From: JAFARZ01 sp035651595
GTDB taxonomy: Bacteria > Actinomycetota > Actinomycetes > Streptosporangiales > Streptosporangiaceae
Reading direction: 5' to 3'
DNA: 39,869 nt
Assembly (NCBI GenBank): GCA_035651595.1
Contig: DASRFJ010000108.1
Span: forward strand, 1 to 39,869
The position numbers and the translations under genes are program-made. Below are positions 26,971-35,090 of the stretch, piece by piece. The notes beneath the pieces were generated by a model. It was not told where the DNA came from. It did no database searches and worked only from the letters and a program-made list of their open reading frames with translations. How positions within the stretch are numbered: the stretch's first letter is position 1; each line of letters starts with the position of its first letter.

Positions 26971-27174
26971 CTAAGAGACCACGATGACCTTATCGGCCTG
27001 CGCCCCGCGATCGCTCTGTGTGATCTCGAACTCGACCCGCTGCCCCTCTTCGAGGCTGCGATAGCCATCCGCCTGGATCGCCGAGAAGTGAACGAACACG
27101 TCCTTGCCACCGTCGACGGCGATGAAGCCGTATCCCTTGTCCGGGTTGAACCACTTGACGGTGCCCTGAGCCAT
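26971..27174 (-). CDS. Cold-shock protein, CspA family
   Basis: 67 residues from ATG 27174, with AGGGAG 9 nt upstream; three extra codons to 27183 are open but not needed. The protein is a single cold-shock domain: GTVKWFNPDKGYGFIAV with RNP1 KGYGFIAV, then DVFVHFSAI as RNP2, and the usual GQRVEFEI and QADKV strands. It binds RNA or single-stranded DNA and melts structure at low temperature. It is much closer to standard Csp than the longer protein at 23946. Its long upstream region (27175-27400) probably holds a structured leader and promoter. Confidence 0.95.
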   Translation of the reverse strand: MAQGTVKWFNPDKGYGFIAVDGGKDVFVHFSAIQADGYRSLEEGQRVEFEITQSDRGAQADKVIVVS

Positions 27175-27413
27175 TCCCAACAACTCCCTAACTGCGCTCG
27201 GGCTTCGAGCCCCGCCCTTGCAACCGCGGAACTCGTTGATCGCGAACGGCAGGGTATGGCTGCGCCTCCGCGCATCCCGCCCCCGTCAGACGGCGACCGA
27301 AACTGACCTTACCCTGTACGGAGGGCGCATGACGCCACTTACCCCCGATCAGCCCCATCTGGCCCACCCTGGGATAGCCCGCCCAAGCCGGCCGGCTCCG
27401 CCGCATGACGCCC

Positions 27414-28667
27414 TTAGGGCACCGGAACCGCCTCGCGGAAGGCCTCCACGGTCGGCCGGATCGCCTCCGGCACATGCACCACCGGGGTCACCGCGTCGAG
27501 TGTCTTGAGGCCGTCGCCGGAGTTGATGATCACGGTCTCCTCGTCCGGATCGAGCTGCCCGGCGGCGAGCAGCTTGCGCAGCACGCCCAGGGTAACTCCC
27601 CCGGCCGTCTCGCCAAAAATGCCTTCGGTCGCCGCCAGCAGCCGCATCGAGTCCACGATCTGTTCGTCCGACACGTCCGCTACCGACCCGCCGGTCCGCC
27701 GCACCACGTCGAGCACATACGGCCCGTCGGCCGGGTTCCCGATGGCCAGCGACTTGGCCACGGTCGATGGCCGCACCGGGCGAACCACGTCCCAGCCGGC
27801 CGAGAACGCGGCCGACACCGGCGCGCAGCCGGACGCCTGGGCGCCGAAAACCTTCCACGGCGACGCATCAACCAGCCCGAGCGAGACCAGCTCCGAGAAC
27901 CCCTTGTCGACCTTGACCAGCTGGGCGCCCGACGCGATCGGCACGACGACCTGCGACGGCAGCCGCCAGCCGAGCTGCTCGGCGATCTCGAAGCCGAGCG
28001 TCTTGGAGCCCTCTGCGTAGTACGGCCGGACGTTCACGTTCACGAACGCCCAGTCCTCGTGCTCCCCGGCCAGCTCGGAGGCGAGCCGGTTGACGTCGTC
28101 GTAGTTGCCGTCGACGGTGACGAACGTCCCGCCGTAGACGGAGGTGAGCAGGATCTTCTGCAGTTCGAGGTCGGCGGGCACGAGCACCACCGACCGGATG
28201 CCGGCCCGGGCCGCGGCGGCGGCCACCGCGTTCGCCAGGTTGCCGGTGGACGGGCAGGCCAGCACCGTGAAGCCCATCTCGGTGGCGGCGGCCAGCGCCA
28301 CCGCGACGACCCGGTCCTTGAACGAGTGGGTCGGGTTGCCCCGGTCGTCCTTGATCCACAGCCGCCGCATGCCCAGCTCACGGGCCAGGCTGTCGGCGCG
28401 GATCAGCCGCGTCCAGCCGGGGTCGGTGGTGGGGCGCGACGCGACGTCGGCGGGCACCGGAAGCAGCGGCGCGTACCGCCAGATGCTGCCGGGACCGGAT
28501 TCGATGTCGGCACGGGTCAGCCGCGGGAAGTCGTAACGGACCTCCAGCGGCCCGAAACACTCGGCACACGCGTAGAGCGGGCCGAGGTCATAGGTGCTGC
28601 CGCATTCGCGGCAGGACAGGCCCGCGGCATTACCGAGGGAGAGCTTTGATGAAGCGGTGACAGTCAC
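27414..28667 (-). CDS. thrC: Threonine synthase
   Basis: 417 residues from GTG 28667, with AAGGAAGG about 11 nt upstream. It converts O-phosphohomoserine to threonine with PLP. An N-terminal zinc-ribbon-like motif has Cys19, Cys22, Cys34 and Cys37 (CRECG, CAEC). HSFKDR places the PLP Lys at about 117, followed by STGNLANA (phosphate cradle) near 150. SSGDGLKTLDAV-type C-terminus, here NSGDGLKTL near 390, is typical. No hom or thrB adjoins, so it is a stand-alone copy. A perfect 17-bp palindrome 33-49 bp before the start may be its operator. Confidence 0.93.
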   Translation of the reverse strand: MTVTASSKLSLGNAAGLSCRECGSTYDLGPLYACAECFGPLEVRYDFPRLTRADIESGPGSIWRYAPLLPVPADVASRPTTDPGWTRLIRADSLARELGMRRLWIKDDRGNPTHSFKDRVVAVALAAATEMGFTVLACPSTGNLANAVAAAAARAGIRSVVLVPADLELQKILLTSVYGGTFVTVDGNYDDVNRLASELAGEHEDWAFVNVNVRPYYAEGSKTLGFEIAEQLGWRLPSQVVVPIASGAQLVKVDKGFSELVSLGLVDASPWKVFGAQASGCAPVSAAFSAGWDVVRPVRPSTVAKSLAIGNPADGPYVLDVVRRTGGSVADVSDEQIVDSMRLLAATEGIFGETAGGVTLGVLRKLLAAGQLDPDEETVIINSGDGLKTLDAVTPVVHVPEAIRPTVEAFREAVPVP

Positions 28668-28699
28668 GAGAGCGAGGCCTTCCTTCCCCATCTTTCCCA

Positions 28700-28716
28700 G
28701 TGGTCACCGTGACCAC
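28700..28716. promoter_or_regulatory. Perfect 17-bp palindrome upstream of thrC
   Basis: GTGGTCAC-C-GTGACCAC. It lies in the 245-bp divergent region between thrC and otsA, nearer thrC. The length and symmetry fit a dimeric repressor or activator site; no regulator is adjacent. Confidence 0.6.
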
Positions 28717-28899
28717 GGGCCGGACTTGGCACCATGTCGCGCGCCTCGCCGTGACGTCGACGTGGACTCATAAACTGCGCGATAGGTTGCCGGGGCTTCG
28801 CAGGGCCGTTCCCTCCACCCCTCTGGATGAGCACAATGTTCAGTTGTGGTCGGACTCTTAACAGCGTACCGCACGCGGCCGGCCTGACCAGAGGTGCAC

Positions 28900-28905
28900 T
28901 AACCT
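28900..28905 (+). promoter_or_regulatory. Putative leaderless -10 element of otsA (TAACCT)
   Basis: TAACCT, 7 nt (GCCGGAC), then ATG 28913, with no usable Shine-Dalgarno. Confidence 0.5.
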
Positions 28906-28912
28906 GCCGGAC

Positions 28913-30346
28913 ATGGCGCAACCGAAGCGACGGGTGCTCGTAGCCTCCAATCGCGGGCCGGTCTCGTTCCGGTTCACCAGCGAGGGCACGCTGGCCGCAC
29001 AGCGCGGCGGCGGCGGGATGATCGCGGGCGTGATGTCCGGGCTCGCCGCGCTCGGCGCGGACACGGGGTCGGTCTGGATCTGCGCGGCGCTCGGCGACGC
29101 CGACCGGGCGGCCGCACACCGGGGCACGCTGCCCGCCGACGCCCAGGACGTCCGGATGCTGGACATCCCGCCGGACGTCTTCGATGCCGCCTACAACGAG
29201 GTCGCGAACTCCACGCTGTGGTTCGTGCACCACATGCTGTTCAGCACGCCCACCCAGCCCAGGTTCGGCGCCGCCTTCGATCGTGACTGGCAGTCCTATA
29301 CCGACTACAACCGTGCGTTCGCGGCGGCGCTCGCCGAAGAAGCCGCCGAGGCACCGGACACCAGCGCGCTGATCCAGGACTATCACCTGGCCCTGGCCCC
29401 CCGGATGCTCCGCGACCTGGCCCCGGACGTCAGGATCGCGCACTTCTCGCACACGCCGTGGGCGCCGCCGGCCTACTACCGGATGCTGCCAGGCGGGGCC
29501 GCGCGCGCGATACTTGAGGGCATCTGCGGTGCCGATCACGCCGGCTTCCTGGCCGCGGCGTGGGCCGACGCGTTCCTTGAGTGCTGTGCCGAGGTCCTTG
29601 GCGCGGACGTCTCTGGCAGCACGGTCAGCTACCGCGGGCATGTCACCGAGGTGGCCGTGCACCCGCTCGGCGTGGACGCGCCGGGCCTGCGCGCGAGGGC
29701 CGCGGCGGCGGACGTCGAGCGGCACATCGCCACCCTGCGCCAGGCCACCGAAGGCAGGCAGCTCATCGTCCGGGTCGACCGCACCGAGCTGTCCAAGAAC
29801 GTGCTCGGCGGCCTGGCCGCGTACCGGGAACTGCTCACCACCCACCCGGACTGGCGCGGCCGGGTCGTCCACCTCGCGTTCGCCTACCCGTCCCGGTCGG
29901 CACTGCCGGAGTACCGCGCGTACAACGAGCAGGTCCAGCGCGCCGCGGCGGAGATCAACGAGGAGTTCGGCACCACGGACTGGACGCCGCTGATCCTGGA
30001 GGTCAAGGACGACTACGCCAGGTCGCTTGCCGCCTGCCGGCTCGCCGACGTGCTGCTGATCAACCCGATCAGGGACGGCATGAACCTGGTCGCCCAGGAG
30101 GGCCCGGTGCTGTCCGACCGCGGCTGCGCGCTGGTGCTGTCCCGCGAGGCCGGCGCGGCGGCCCTGGTCGGCGACGACGCGCTGCTGGTCAACCCGTTCG
30201 ACCTGACGCAGACCGCCGACGCGCTGCACCGCGCGCTGAACATGACGCCCGCCGAACGCAGCCGCCGCTCTGCCGCGGTGGCCGCCGCGGCGGCGGACCG
30301 CGCCCCGGCGCGCTGGCTAGCCGAGCAGCTCGCCGCCCTGGGCTGA
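28913..30346 (+). CDS. otsA: Trehalose-6-phosphate synthase (GT20)
   Basis: 477 residues. OtsA transfers glucose from a nucleotide sugar to glucose 6-phosphate. The N-terminal RVLVASNRGPVSF and RGGGGM form the loop binding the acceptor; WFVHHMLF, IQDYHLAL and HFSHTPWAPP follow; RVDRTELSKN is the phosphate-binding site in place of RLDYTKG of E. coli, and NPIRDGMNLVAQE is the nucleotide-binding loop. These changes are shared with the actinobacterial OtsA branch and slightly with the validoxylamine synthase branch, so the sugar donor (GDP- or UDP-glucose) should be tested. Its 3' end overlaps otsB by 30 bp tail to tail; both genes serve the same pathway but are on opposite strands. Confidence 0.9.
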   Translation: MAQPKRRVLVASNRGPVSFRFTSEGTLAAQRGGGGMIAGVMSGLAALGADTGSVWICAALGDADRAAAHRGTLPADAQDVRMLDIPPDVFDAAYNEVANSTLWFVHHMLFSTPTQPRFGAAFDRDWQSYTDYNRAFAAALAEEAAEAPDTSALIQDYHLALAPRMLRDLAPDVRIAHFSHTPWAPPAYYRMLPGGAARAILEGICGADHAGFLAAAWADAFLECCAEVLGADVSGSTVSYRGHVTEVAVHPLGVDAPGLRARAAAADVERHIATLRQATEGRQLIVRVDRTELSKNVLGGLAAYRELLTTHPDWRGRVVHLAFAYPSRSALPEYRAYNEQVQRAAAEINEEFGTTDWTPLILEVKDDYARSLAACRLADVLLINPIRDGMNLVAQEGPVLSDRGCALVLSREAGAAALVGDDALLVNPFDLTQTADALHRALNMTPAERSRRSAAVAAAAADRAPARWLAEQLAALG

Positions 30347-31141
30347 GATCTGGTCCGCCAGCCAGTCCAGGAACCGCACGATCCCCGCTGGCCCGGCCAC
30401 GACCAGGTCCGCCGCGGCCGCGACCCGCGGCGCCTCCGGGCTTGCACTCGCTATCACGCAGCCCGCGATGCCGTCGGCGCGGAGCTCCCGCACCGCGTCG
30501 AAGGCGGCTAGATCACCAAGATCGTCACCCCCGTACAGCACCGAACGAGCCGTGGTTTCACGAACCAGTCCCCTGAGTGCGGCACCCTTGTCGACGCCGT
30601 GCGGGCGCAGTTCGACCACCAGCCGACCGGGCTCGGCCGCGAGGTCGAGTTCCGCAGCGAGCGTGGTCAGCGGCCCGCGCAGCCGTTCCAGGGCGCCGTC
30701 GGGATCGACGGCCCGGCGGGTGTGTACCGCCAGGGCGTGCGCCTTGTCCTCGATCCAGGTGCCCTCGGCCGCCGGGCCGGCGCTCTTGATCAGGGCGGGA
30801 AGCCTGTCGCGGGCGAGGTCCACCCCGGGCGGGGGTTCGGGGGTGCTGAGCTGCCCGTCCTGCCAGCGCTGCCAGCCGTAGTGGCCGAGCACGATCAGGC
30901 TGGGGACGGCGTCGAGGCCGCCGTAGCCAACCGCGTCGGCGGCCGGCCTGCCGGTGATGATCGCGACCGTACCGACCAGGCCCGCCAGCCGGGTCAGCGC
31001 GGGTACGGCATCCGGGTGCGCCCTGACGGCCCGCGGGTCGGGCACGATCGGGGCAAGCGTGCCGTCGAAGTCCAGGCCGACCAGCGCGTCCTTCGGGCTG
31101 GCCACGATGGCATCGAGCCCAGCCTCGCCCTCTGGGGTCAT
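30317..31141 (-). CDS. otsB: Trehalose-6-phosphate phosphatase
   Basis: 274 residues, HAD superfamily. LDFDGTLAPIV carries nucleophile Asp24 and acid/base Asp26; IITGRPA is motif II; GVDKGAAL supplies the Lys of motif III, and YGGDDLGDLAAFD the metal-binding Asp residues of motif IV. It removes phosphate from trehalose 6-phosphate made by OtsA. It starts inside the end of the DUF3263 gene (4-bp overlap), which suggests coupled translation, and converges with otsA. Confidence 0.93.
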   Translation of the reverse strand: MTPEGEAGLDAIVASPKDALVGLDFDGTLAPIVPDPRAVRAHPDAVPALTRLAGLVGTVAIITGRPAADAVGYGGLDAVPSLIVLGHYGWQRWQDGQLSTPEPPPGVDLARDRLPALIKSAGPAAEGTWIEDKAHALAVHTRRAVDPDGALERLRGPLTTLAAELDLAAEPGRLVVELRPHGVDKGAALRGLVRETTARSVLYGGDDLGDLAAFDAVRELRADGIAGCVIASASPEAPRVAAAADLVVAGPAGIVRFLDWLADQISAQGGELLG

Positions 31142-31383
31142 TGGGGCTTCCGTGGCGAGCGCATCCGCTGGCGGCGGGCCCGCTGCGCGCGCAGCCGCTT
31201 GACCAGCACCGGGTCGAAGGCCAGTGCCTCCGGCAGGTCGATCAGCTCGTTCAGCAGCTGGTAGTACCTGGTCGGTGCCAGGTTGAGCACCTCGGTGATG
31301 GCCTGCTCCTTGACGCCGGGCGATCGCCAGCCGCGGCGTTCGAACGCGAGGATGCGCATATCGCGCTCGGACAACTCGGGCAT
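31138..31383 (-). CDS. DUF3263 small helical protein
   Basis: 81 residues. LSERDMRILAFERRGWRSPGVKEQAI followed by NLAPTRYYQLLNELIDLPEAL defines DUF3263, given here as RDMRILAFERRGW and ARYYQLLNELID-like; the actual sequence has TRYYQLLNELID. The predicted fold is helix-turn-helix-like and the C-terminus is highly basic (RLRAQRARRQRMRSPRKPQ), so DNA or RNA binding is plausible. It is co-translated with otsB by a 4-bp ATGA overlap. I recall DUF3263 next to otsB in other actinobacteria, which makes a role in trehalose control possible but unproven. Confidence 0.88.
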   Translation of the reverse strand: MPELSERDMRILAFERRGWRSPGVKEQAITEVLNLAPTRYYQLLNELIDLPEALAFDPVLVKRLRAQRARRQRMRSPRKPQ

Positions 31384-31389
31384 GGGGCT

Positions 31390-31395
31390 AGCGTA
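31390..31395 (-). promoter_or_regulatory. Putative leaderless -10 element of the DUF3263-otsB operon (TACGCT)
   Basis: On the minus strand TACGCT, then 6 nt (AGCCCC), then ATG 31383. Confidence 0.5.
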
Positions 31396-31435
31396 TCCGG
31401 CCGGCTCGGGCCTGTACGGGAACGCGGAGAGGGCA

Positions 31436-31441
31436 TACGCT
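31436..31441 (+). promoter_or_regulatory. Putative -10 element of the SAM hydrolase gene (TACGCT)
   Basis: TACGCT, 8 nt (CACGGTTC), then GTG 31450. It is the same hexamer as the divergent -10 at 31390-31395, in mirror orientation 41 bp away, so one 66-bp region drives both genes. Confidence 0.45.
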
Positions 31442-31449
31442 CACGGTTC

Positions 31450-32262
31450 GTGACCAGTTTCCGCCACATCAGCTTCCTGACCGACTACGGGCTTGACGAC
31501 GGCTTCGTGGCCGCCTGTCACGGCGTCGCGGCCAGGATCGCCCCGCACGCGACGGTCATCGACGTGACTCACCTGGTCCCGCCCGGTGACGTGCGGCGCG
31601 GCGCGGCGGTGCTGGCACAGACCGTCCCGTACCTGCCGCCCGCGGTGCACGTCGTCGTGGTGGATCCGGGGGTGGGCACGTCGCGCCGGGCGGTGGCGGT
31701 CGCGGCCGGGGAGTCGGTCTTCGTCGGCCCGGACAACGGCGTGCTGTCCTGGGCGGTCGCCGCGGTGGGCGGTGCGCTGCGCGCGGTCAGCCTGACCAAT
31801 CGCGAGCTGTGGCTGACCACGGTGGCGGCGACGTTCCACGGCCGGGACATCTTCATGCCGGTCGCCGCGCACCTGGCCGCCGGCACGGCGTTCGCCGAGG
31901 CGGGCACCGAGATCGAGCCCGCCGACCTGGTCGCGCTGCCCGCGCCGGCCAGCCATCTGCGGGACGGCACGGCCGAGGGTGAGGTGCTCACCGTCGACCG
32001 GTTCGGCAACGTGCAGCTGACGATCACCGCCGCGGACGCCGAGCGGATCGGGATCAAGCCCGGCGGAAGCGTGCTGATTACCGCCGGCCGGCATCGGCTG
32101 ACGCTGCCGTACCGGGAAATGTTCGGCGCCGTCCCGCGCGGCGACCTCGTTGTGCACGCCGATGGCGCGGGAATGGTCGCGATCGCGGTCAACGGCGGGG
32201 ACGCCGCGCAGCGGCTTGGCCTGCCGCCCGGCGCGCGGGTGGCGATTTCCGCGCGGCACTAA
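31450..32262 (+). CDS. SAM hydrolase (DUF62, SAM hydroxide adenosyltransferase)
   Basis: 270 residues from GTG 31450. The DUF62 family cleaves S-adenosylmethionine to adenosine and methionine by attack of hydroxide; relatives use fluoride or chloride. FLTDYGLDDGFVA has the N-terminal substrate Asp. VVVDPGVGTSRRAVAV provides the conserved Asp and Arg, and FHGRDIFMPVAAHLA the His of the hydroxide-using Asp-Arg-His set. No chlorinase-specific loop is recognised. An enlarged frame open to 31141 is not supported. It diverges from the DUF3263-otsB operon with a 66-bp shared promoter region. Confidence 0.9.
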   Translation: MTSFRHISFLTDYGLDDGFVAACHGVAARIAPHATVIDVTHLVPPGDVRRGAAVLAQTVPYLPPAVHVVVVDPGVGTSRRAVAVAAGESVFVGPDNGVLSWAVAAVGGALRAVSLTNRELWLTTVAATFHGRDIFMPVAAHLAAGTAFAEAGTEIEPADLVALPAPASHLRDGTAEGEVLTVDRFGNVQLTITAADAERIGIKPGGSVLITAGRHRLTLPYREMFGAVPRGDLVVHADGAGMVAIAVNGGDAAQRLGLPPGARVAISARH

Positions 32263-32301
32263 ACAATTCCGCCGCGGCATGGCATGCTTATTGTGGACAA
32301 C

Positions 32302-32324
32302 ATGGCCTGATAAAGGCCATCAGG
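32302..32324 (+). promoter_or_regulatory. Two mutually exclusive hairpins before the pseudo-subtilase
   Basis: ATGGCCT pairs with AGGCCAT (32302-32320, loop GATAA). CCTGAT (32306-32311) can instead pair with ATCAGG (32319-32324). The two stems share bases and cannot form together. This lies 25 nt before TTG 32349, where GAGGGG is the ribosome site. It may be a simple terminator of the gene before or a switchable leader. Confidence 0.4.
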
Positions 32325-32348
32325 GCTGCCGCGCGCCGTGAGGGGATT

Positions 32349-34484
32349 TTGACCAACGTGTCACACGGACAGCACCGCGGCACCCTCGTGCCGTTCATAG
32401 TGGGCCTATTCGTGGTCCTTATGCTCGCTTTGGCGGCAAGTGCTCTTGTGTCGGGAAAAGCTGTTGCCGCCGGGAATCGAGTGGCTGCCGGGACTGACGG
32501 GGTGCGTGCGCAGGAATGGTGGCTCGGCGCGCTTGAGGTGCCGCAGGCTTGGCAGGCCACTCGTGGTGCCGGCGTGACCGTGGCGGTGCTGAGCACCGGC
32601 GTTGCCGCGGATTCTCGAGATCTGGCGGGCGATGTCCGCACCGGACCGGACTATTCCGCGTCTGGCCGCACTCAAGGGGGCCCGTACTGGGGCACCGTGG
32701 GCACCGCGGTGGCGAGCATCATCGCTGGCCACGGGCATGGCGCGGGCGGCAATTCGGGCATCATCGGCATCGCGCCCGCCGCGAAAGTCCTTTCCATCCG
32801 GGTGACGCTGGAATATAACGACCCGCTGAACACGGCCGCGTCCATTACCAGGCGGCTTCCCGGCGCTATCGCGAATGGCATTATGTACGCCGTTTCGCAC
32901 GGCGCGAAGGTCATCGACCTGCCGCTCGATCCCGGCACGTTCGGCATGGCCGCCGACGGCGCGGCGAGCGGCGGCAGCGCGGCCGAGCAGGCCGCCGTCA
33001 GGTCCGCGCTGGCCAAAGGCGTGGTGCTGGTGGGCCCGGGTGGCGACGACGGCGCGGGGGCCGGCCAGGTGAACTACCCCGCGGCCTATCCAGGCGTGCT
33101 GGCGGTGGGCGCGCTCAGCCGTGGCGGCCAGCTCGCGTCGTTCAGCAGCCACCGCTCCTACGTGGCGGTTACCGCACCGGGCGTTCGGCTGTTCGCCGCC
33201 TCGATGGCGTCCAGCGGGATTTCCGGATACACCCCCGGCTACTCGCACATCAGCACCACGAGCGTGGCGAGCGGCATGGTCGCGGGCATCGCCGCGCTGA
33301 TCGAGTCCCGCTACCCGAGCCTGACGGCCGCGCAGGTGACCCAGGCGCTGCGGCAGAGCGCGCGCGGTAAGACCGGTCAGGTCAGCGCGCTGGGCGCGCT
33401 TCGCGCGGCCGGCCTGCTCGCGCCCGCTGCGCGGCAGGCGCCGAGCCCGGCGCCGCCCAGTCAGCCCGCCGCCAGGCCGGCCGGCGCCAAGCCGGCCGGC
33501 GCCAAGCCGGGCGGCGCTAGTCACGCGGCGGTCGCCAGCCACGCGGCCGCGCCGCCGCAGGCCGCCAGCGCGGTGGCGAGCACGGTGCTGCGGTATGTGG
33601 TCTACGCCTCCGGCGGGCTGATCGTGCTGCTGCTAGTTGTGCTGATCCTCACCCAGCTGCGCCGCAGGCGGCCGGCCCCCGTGGCCGCCGAGCTGGCTGT
33701 CGTGGCGGAGCGGGCCGCGCCGGGCGCCGCCCTGGTCCCGGTGACCGCCACGGCCAGGCCGGCGTCGCCGAGCGGGCGGGCACGGGTGCACGGACAGCAT
33801 GAACTGCGCCGGCCCGGGCGGCACGGCGAGCCTGCCGAGGACGAGTTGCTCGCCGGGCTGCGGCAGCTGGCCAGGCCCGGTTCGTCGGTCGCGACCGGCC
33901 GTCCCGCGATCGGGCTCCCGGTGGCCGCCGCCACGTCGGCACGGCCCGACGGGACCGCGGACTGGCAGTTCGCGTCGGACTGGCCCGGCGGCCAGGGCGG
34001 CAGCGTGGTGCGGATCGAGGAGGATGCGCCCCAGGGTGCGGCGCGGGGCGAGGCCCAGTGGCAGGTCGGCTGGGAGTGGCGCGGCGCGGACTGGCACGCG
34101 GGCTCGGACTGGCAAGGCAGCAGCCTGGGTGAGATCGCGCATTCTTCGCGGCAGGAACGCTCCGCGGCGCTGTCGCTCGGCGAGATCCCGCTCGGCGAGC
34201 GCCCCTCCATCGAACCGCTGCCGAAGCAGGCGGACCGCGACGAGCACGGGTCGGCGGAACCACCGTGGGAGCCCGCGCCCCGGCCGCATGGCAGCGACCT
34301 GCCGCTGCCGCTGCGACCGCAGGACCTGAGCGCACCGTTCACGGGCCGGGACGTGTTGACCCAAGCTCAGTTCGGGTTCGCGGCAGCGCCGGTGCCGGGC
34401 GACTTCGCCACCGAGCAGTTCCCCCCCATCGCCGAGCCGGACGCCGAGCCGGACGCCGATCAGGCAGGCGACGAGCCTGACTGA
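32349..34484 (+). CDS. Membrane subtilisin-like protein lacking catalytic Asp and His (pseudo-protease)
   Basis: 711 residues from TTG 32349, with GAGGGG 4 nt upstream. An N-terminal hydrophobic segment (12-35) is a signal anchor; residues about 55-355 form a subtilase (S8) domain like mycosins; a Pro/Ala linker leads to a transmembrane helix at about 415-436 and a 270-residue cytoplasmic tail. The triad is broken: VAVLSTGV has Ser82 where Asp belongs, TVGTAVA has Val117 for His, while Ser305 remains in TTSVASGMVAGIAAL. The oxyanion Asn is Asp190. The tail is acidic with W-rich repeats (ADWQFASDW, ADWHAGSDW). No type VII secretion genes are adjacent. It likely binds peptides or proteins without cutting them, linking outside to cytosol. 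Confidence 0.85.
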   Translation: MTNVSHGQHRGTLVPFIVGLFVVLMLALAASALVSGKAVAAGNRVAAGTDGVRAQEWWLGALEVPQAWQATRGAGVTVAVLSTGVAADSRDLAGDVRTGPDYSASGRTQGGPYWGTVGTAVASIIAGHGHGAGGNSGIIGIAPAAKVLSIRVTLEYNDPLNTAASITRRLPGAIANGIMYAVSHGAKVIDLPLDPGTFGMAADGAASGGSAAEQAAVRSALAKGVVLVGPGGDDGAGAGQVNYPAAYPGVLAVGALSRGGQLASFSSHRSYVAVTAPGVRLFAASMASSGISGYTPGYSHISTTSVASGMVAGIAALIESRYPSLTAAQVTQALRQSARGKTGQVSALGALRAAGLLAPAARQAPSPAPPSQPAARPAGAKPAGAKPGGASHAAVASHAAAPPQAASAVASTVLRYVVYASGGLIVLLLVVLILTQLRRRRPAPVAAELAVVAERAAPGAALVPVTATARPASPSGRARVHGQHELRRPGRHGEPAEDELLAGLRQLARPGSSVATGRPAIGLPVAAATSARPDGTADWQFASDWPGGQGGSVVRIEEDAPQGAARGEAQWQVGWEWRGADWHAGSDWQGSSLGEIAHSSRQERSAALSLGEIPLGERPSIEPLPKQADRDEHGSAEPPWEPAPRPHGSDLPLPLRPQDLSAPFTGRDVLTQAQFGFAAAPVPGDFATEQFPPIAEPDAEPDADQAGDEPD

Positions 34485-34951
34485 CAGCCGGGCCGGTGCC
34501 CCTCGGTCACCACGGCGCCGCACTCCGGGCAGACCAGGTTCGCCCAGCATGCGGCGTCCCCTGCGTCCCCCGAGTCCCCCGCGTCCGCCGCCAGTCCGGC
34601 GTCGAGCAACTCGGCGAGCACGGCGGCCTGGGAGTGCTCGGCGTCCGTTGTGGCGGTGAGCAGCGTCAGCCGGCCGTGCGCGGCGAGCGTCCTGAGCCGT
34701 CCGAGCGATGCCCGCGCGTCCGGTCCGGCCAGCTCCTGGAGGTAGCGCCGCCGGAACTCGCCGAACTTGGCCGGATCGTGCCCGTACCACTTGCGCAGGT
34801 CGTTCGACGGCGCGACGTCGCGGAGCCAGTCATCGAGCGGCACGGCGTCCTTGCGCAGCCCGCGGGGCCACAGCCGGTCCACTAGCACCCTTGCGCCGTC
34901 CGAAGCATCCGGGCCGTCGTAGACCCGGCGGACGCGCACCGATGTCGTCAC
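34460..34951 (-). CDS. DUF488 protein with C-terminal Cys-rich tail
   Basis: 163 residues from GTG 34951. The DUF488 domain fills residues about 3-118: VYDGPDASDGARVLVDRLWPRG, given here as RVLVDRLWPRGLRKD, then WLRDVAPSNDLRKWYGHDP and LTLLTATTDAEHSQA. After an Asp/Gly linker, a tail CWANLVCPECGAVVTEG ends in HRPGC; two Cys pairs and a His could bind zinc. The function of DUF488 is unknown, though it resembles nucleotide or stress proteins. A TATGCT hexamer 6 nt before the start suggests a leaderless transcript. The 3' end overlaps the pseudo-subtilase gene by 25 bp. Confidence 0.85.
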   Translation of the reverse strand: MTTSVRVRRVYDGPDASDGARVLVDRLWPRGLRKDAVPLDDWLRDVAPSNDLRKWYGHDPAKFGEFRRRYLQELAGPDARASLGRLRTLAAHGRLTLLTATTDAEHSQAAVLAELLDAGLAADAGDSGDAGDAACWANLVCPECGAVVTEGHRPGCQSGSSPA

Positions 34952-35069
34952 CCAGCCAGCATAATCCCGAGGAAAAGGGCGGCCAGGGCGCCCCGGTGGC
35001 CGCCACCCACACGGTCGCCGCCAGCACATGCAAGAACAGCCTGATGGTGTCCCAGCCGACTCCGAGCAC
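34948..35069 (-). pseudogene. Frameshifted remnant of a small CopD/DUF-like membrane gene
   Basis: From GTG 35069 the frame gives GVGWDTIRLFLHVLAATVWV, a membrane start like those of CopD-type proteins, which usually continue with Gly-Gly. The frame then turns hydrophilic (AATGAPWPPFSS). Shifting to the frame one base over at about 35000 gives GGGHRGALAALFLGIMLAG and a stop at 34948. A single base change would join the two into a 40-residue hydrophobic protein. It starts 21 bp after the HdeD-like stop. It could instead be two unrelated coincidences. Confidence 0.3.
34958..34963 (-). promoter_or_regulatory. Putative leaderless -10 element of the DUF488 gene (TATGCT)
   Basis: TATGCT, 6 nt (GGCTGG), then GTG 34951, on the minus strand. 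Confidence 0.5.
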
Positions 35070-35090
35070 GTACTGGATTGTGCCGCAATG

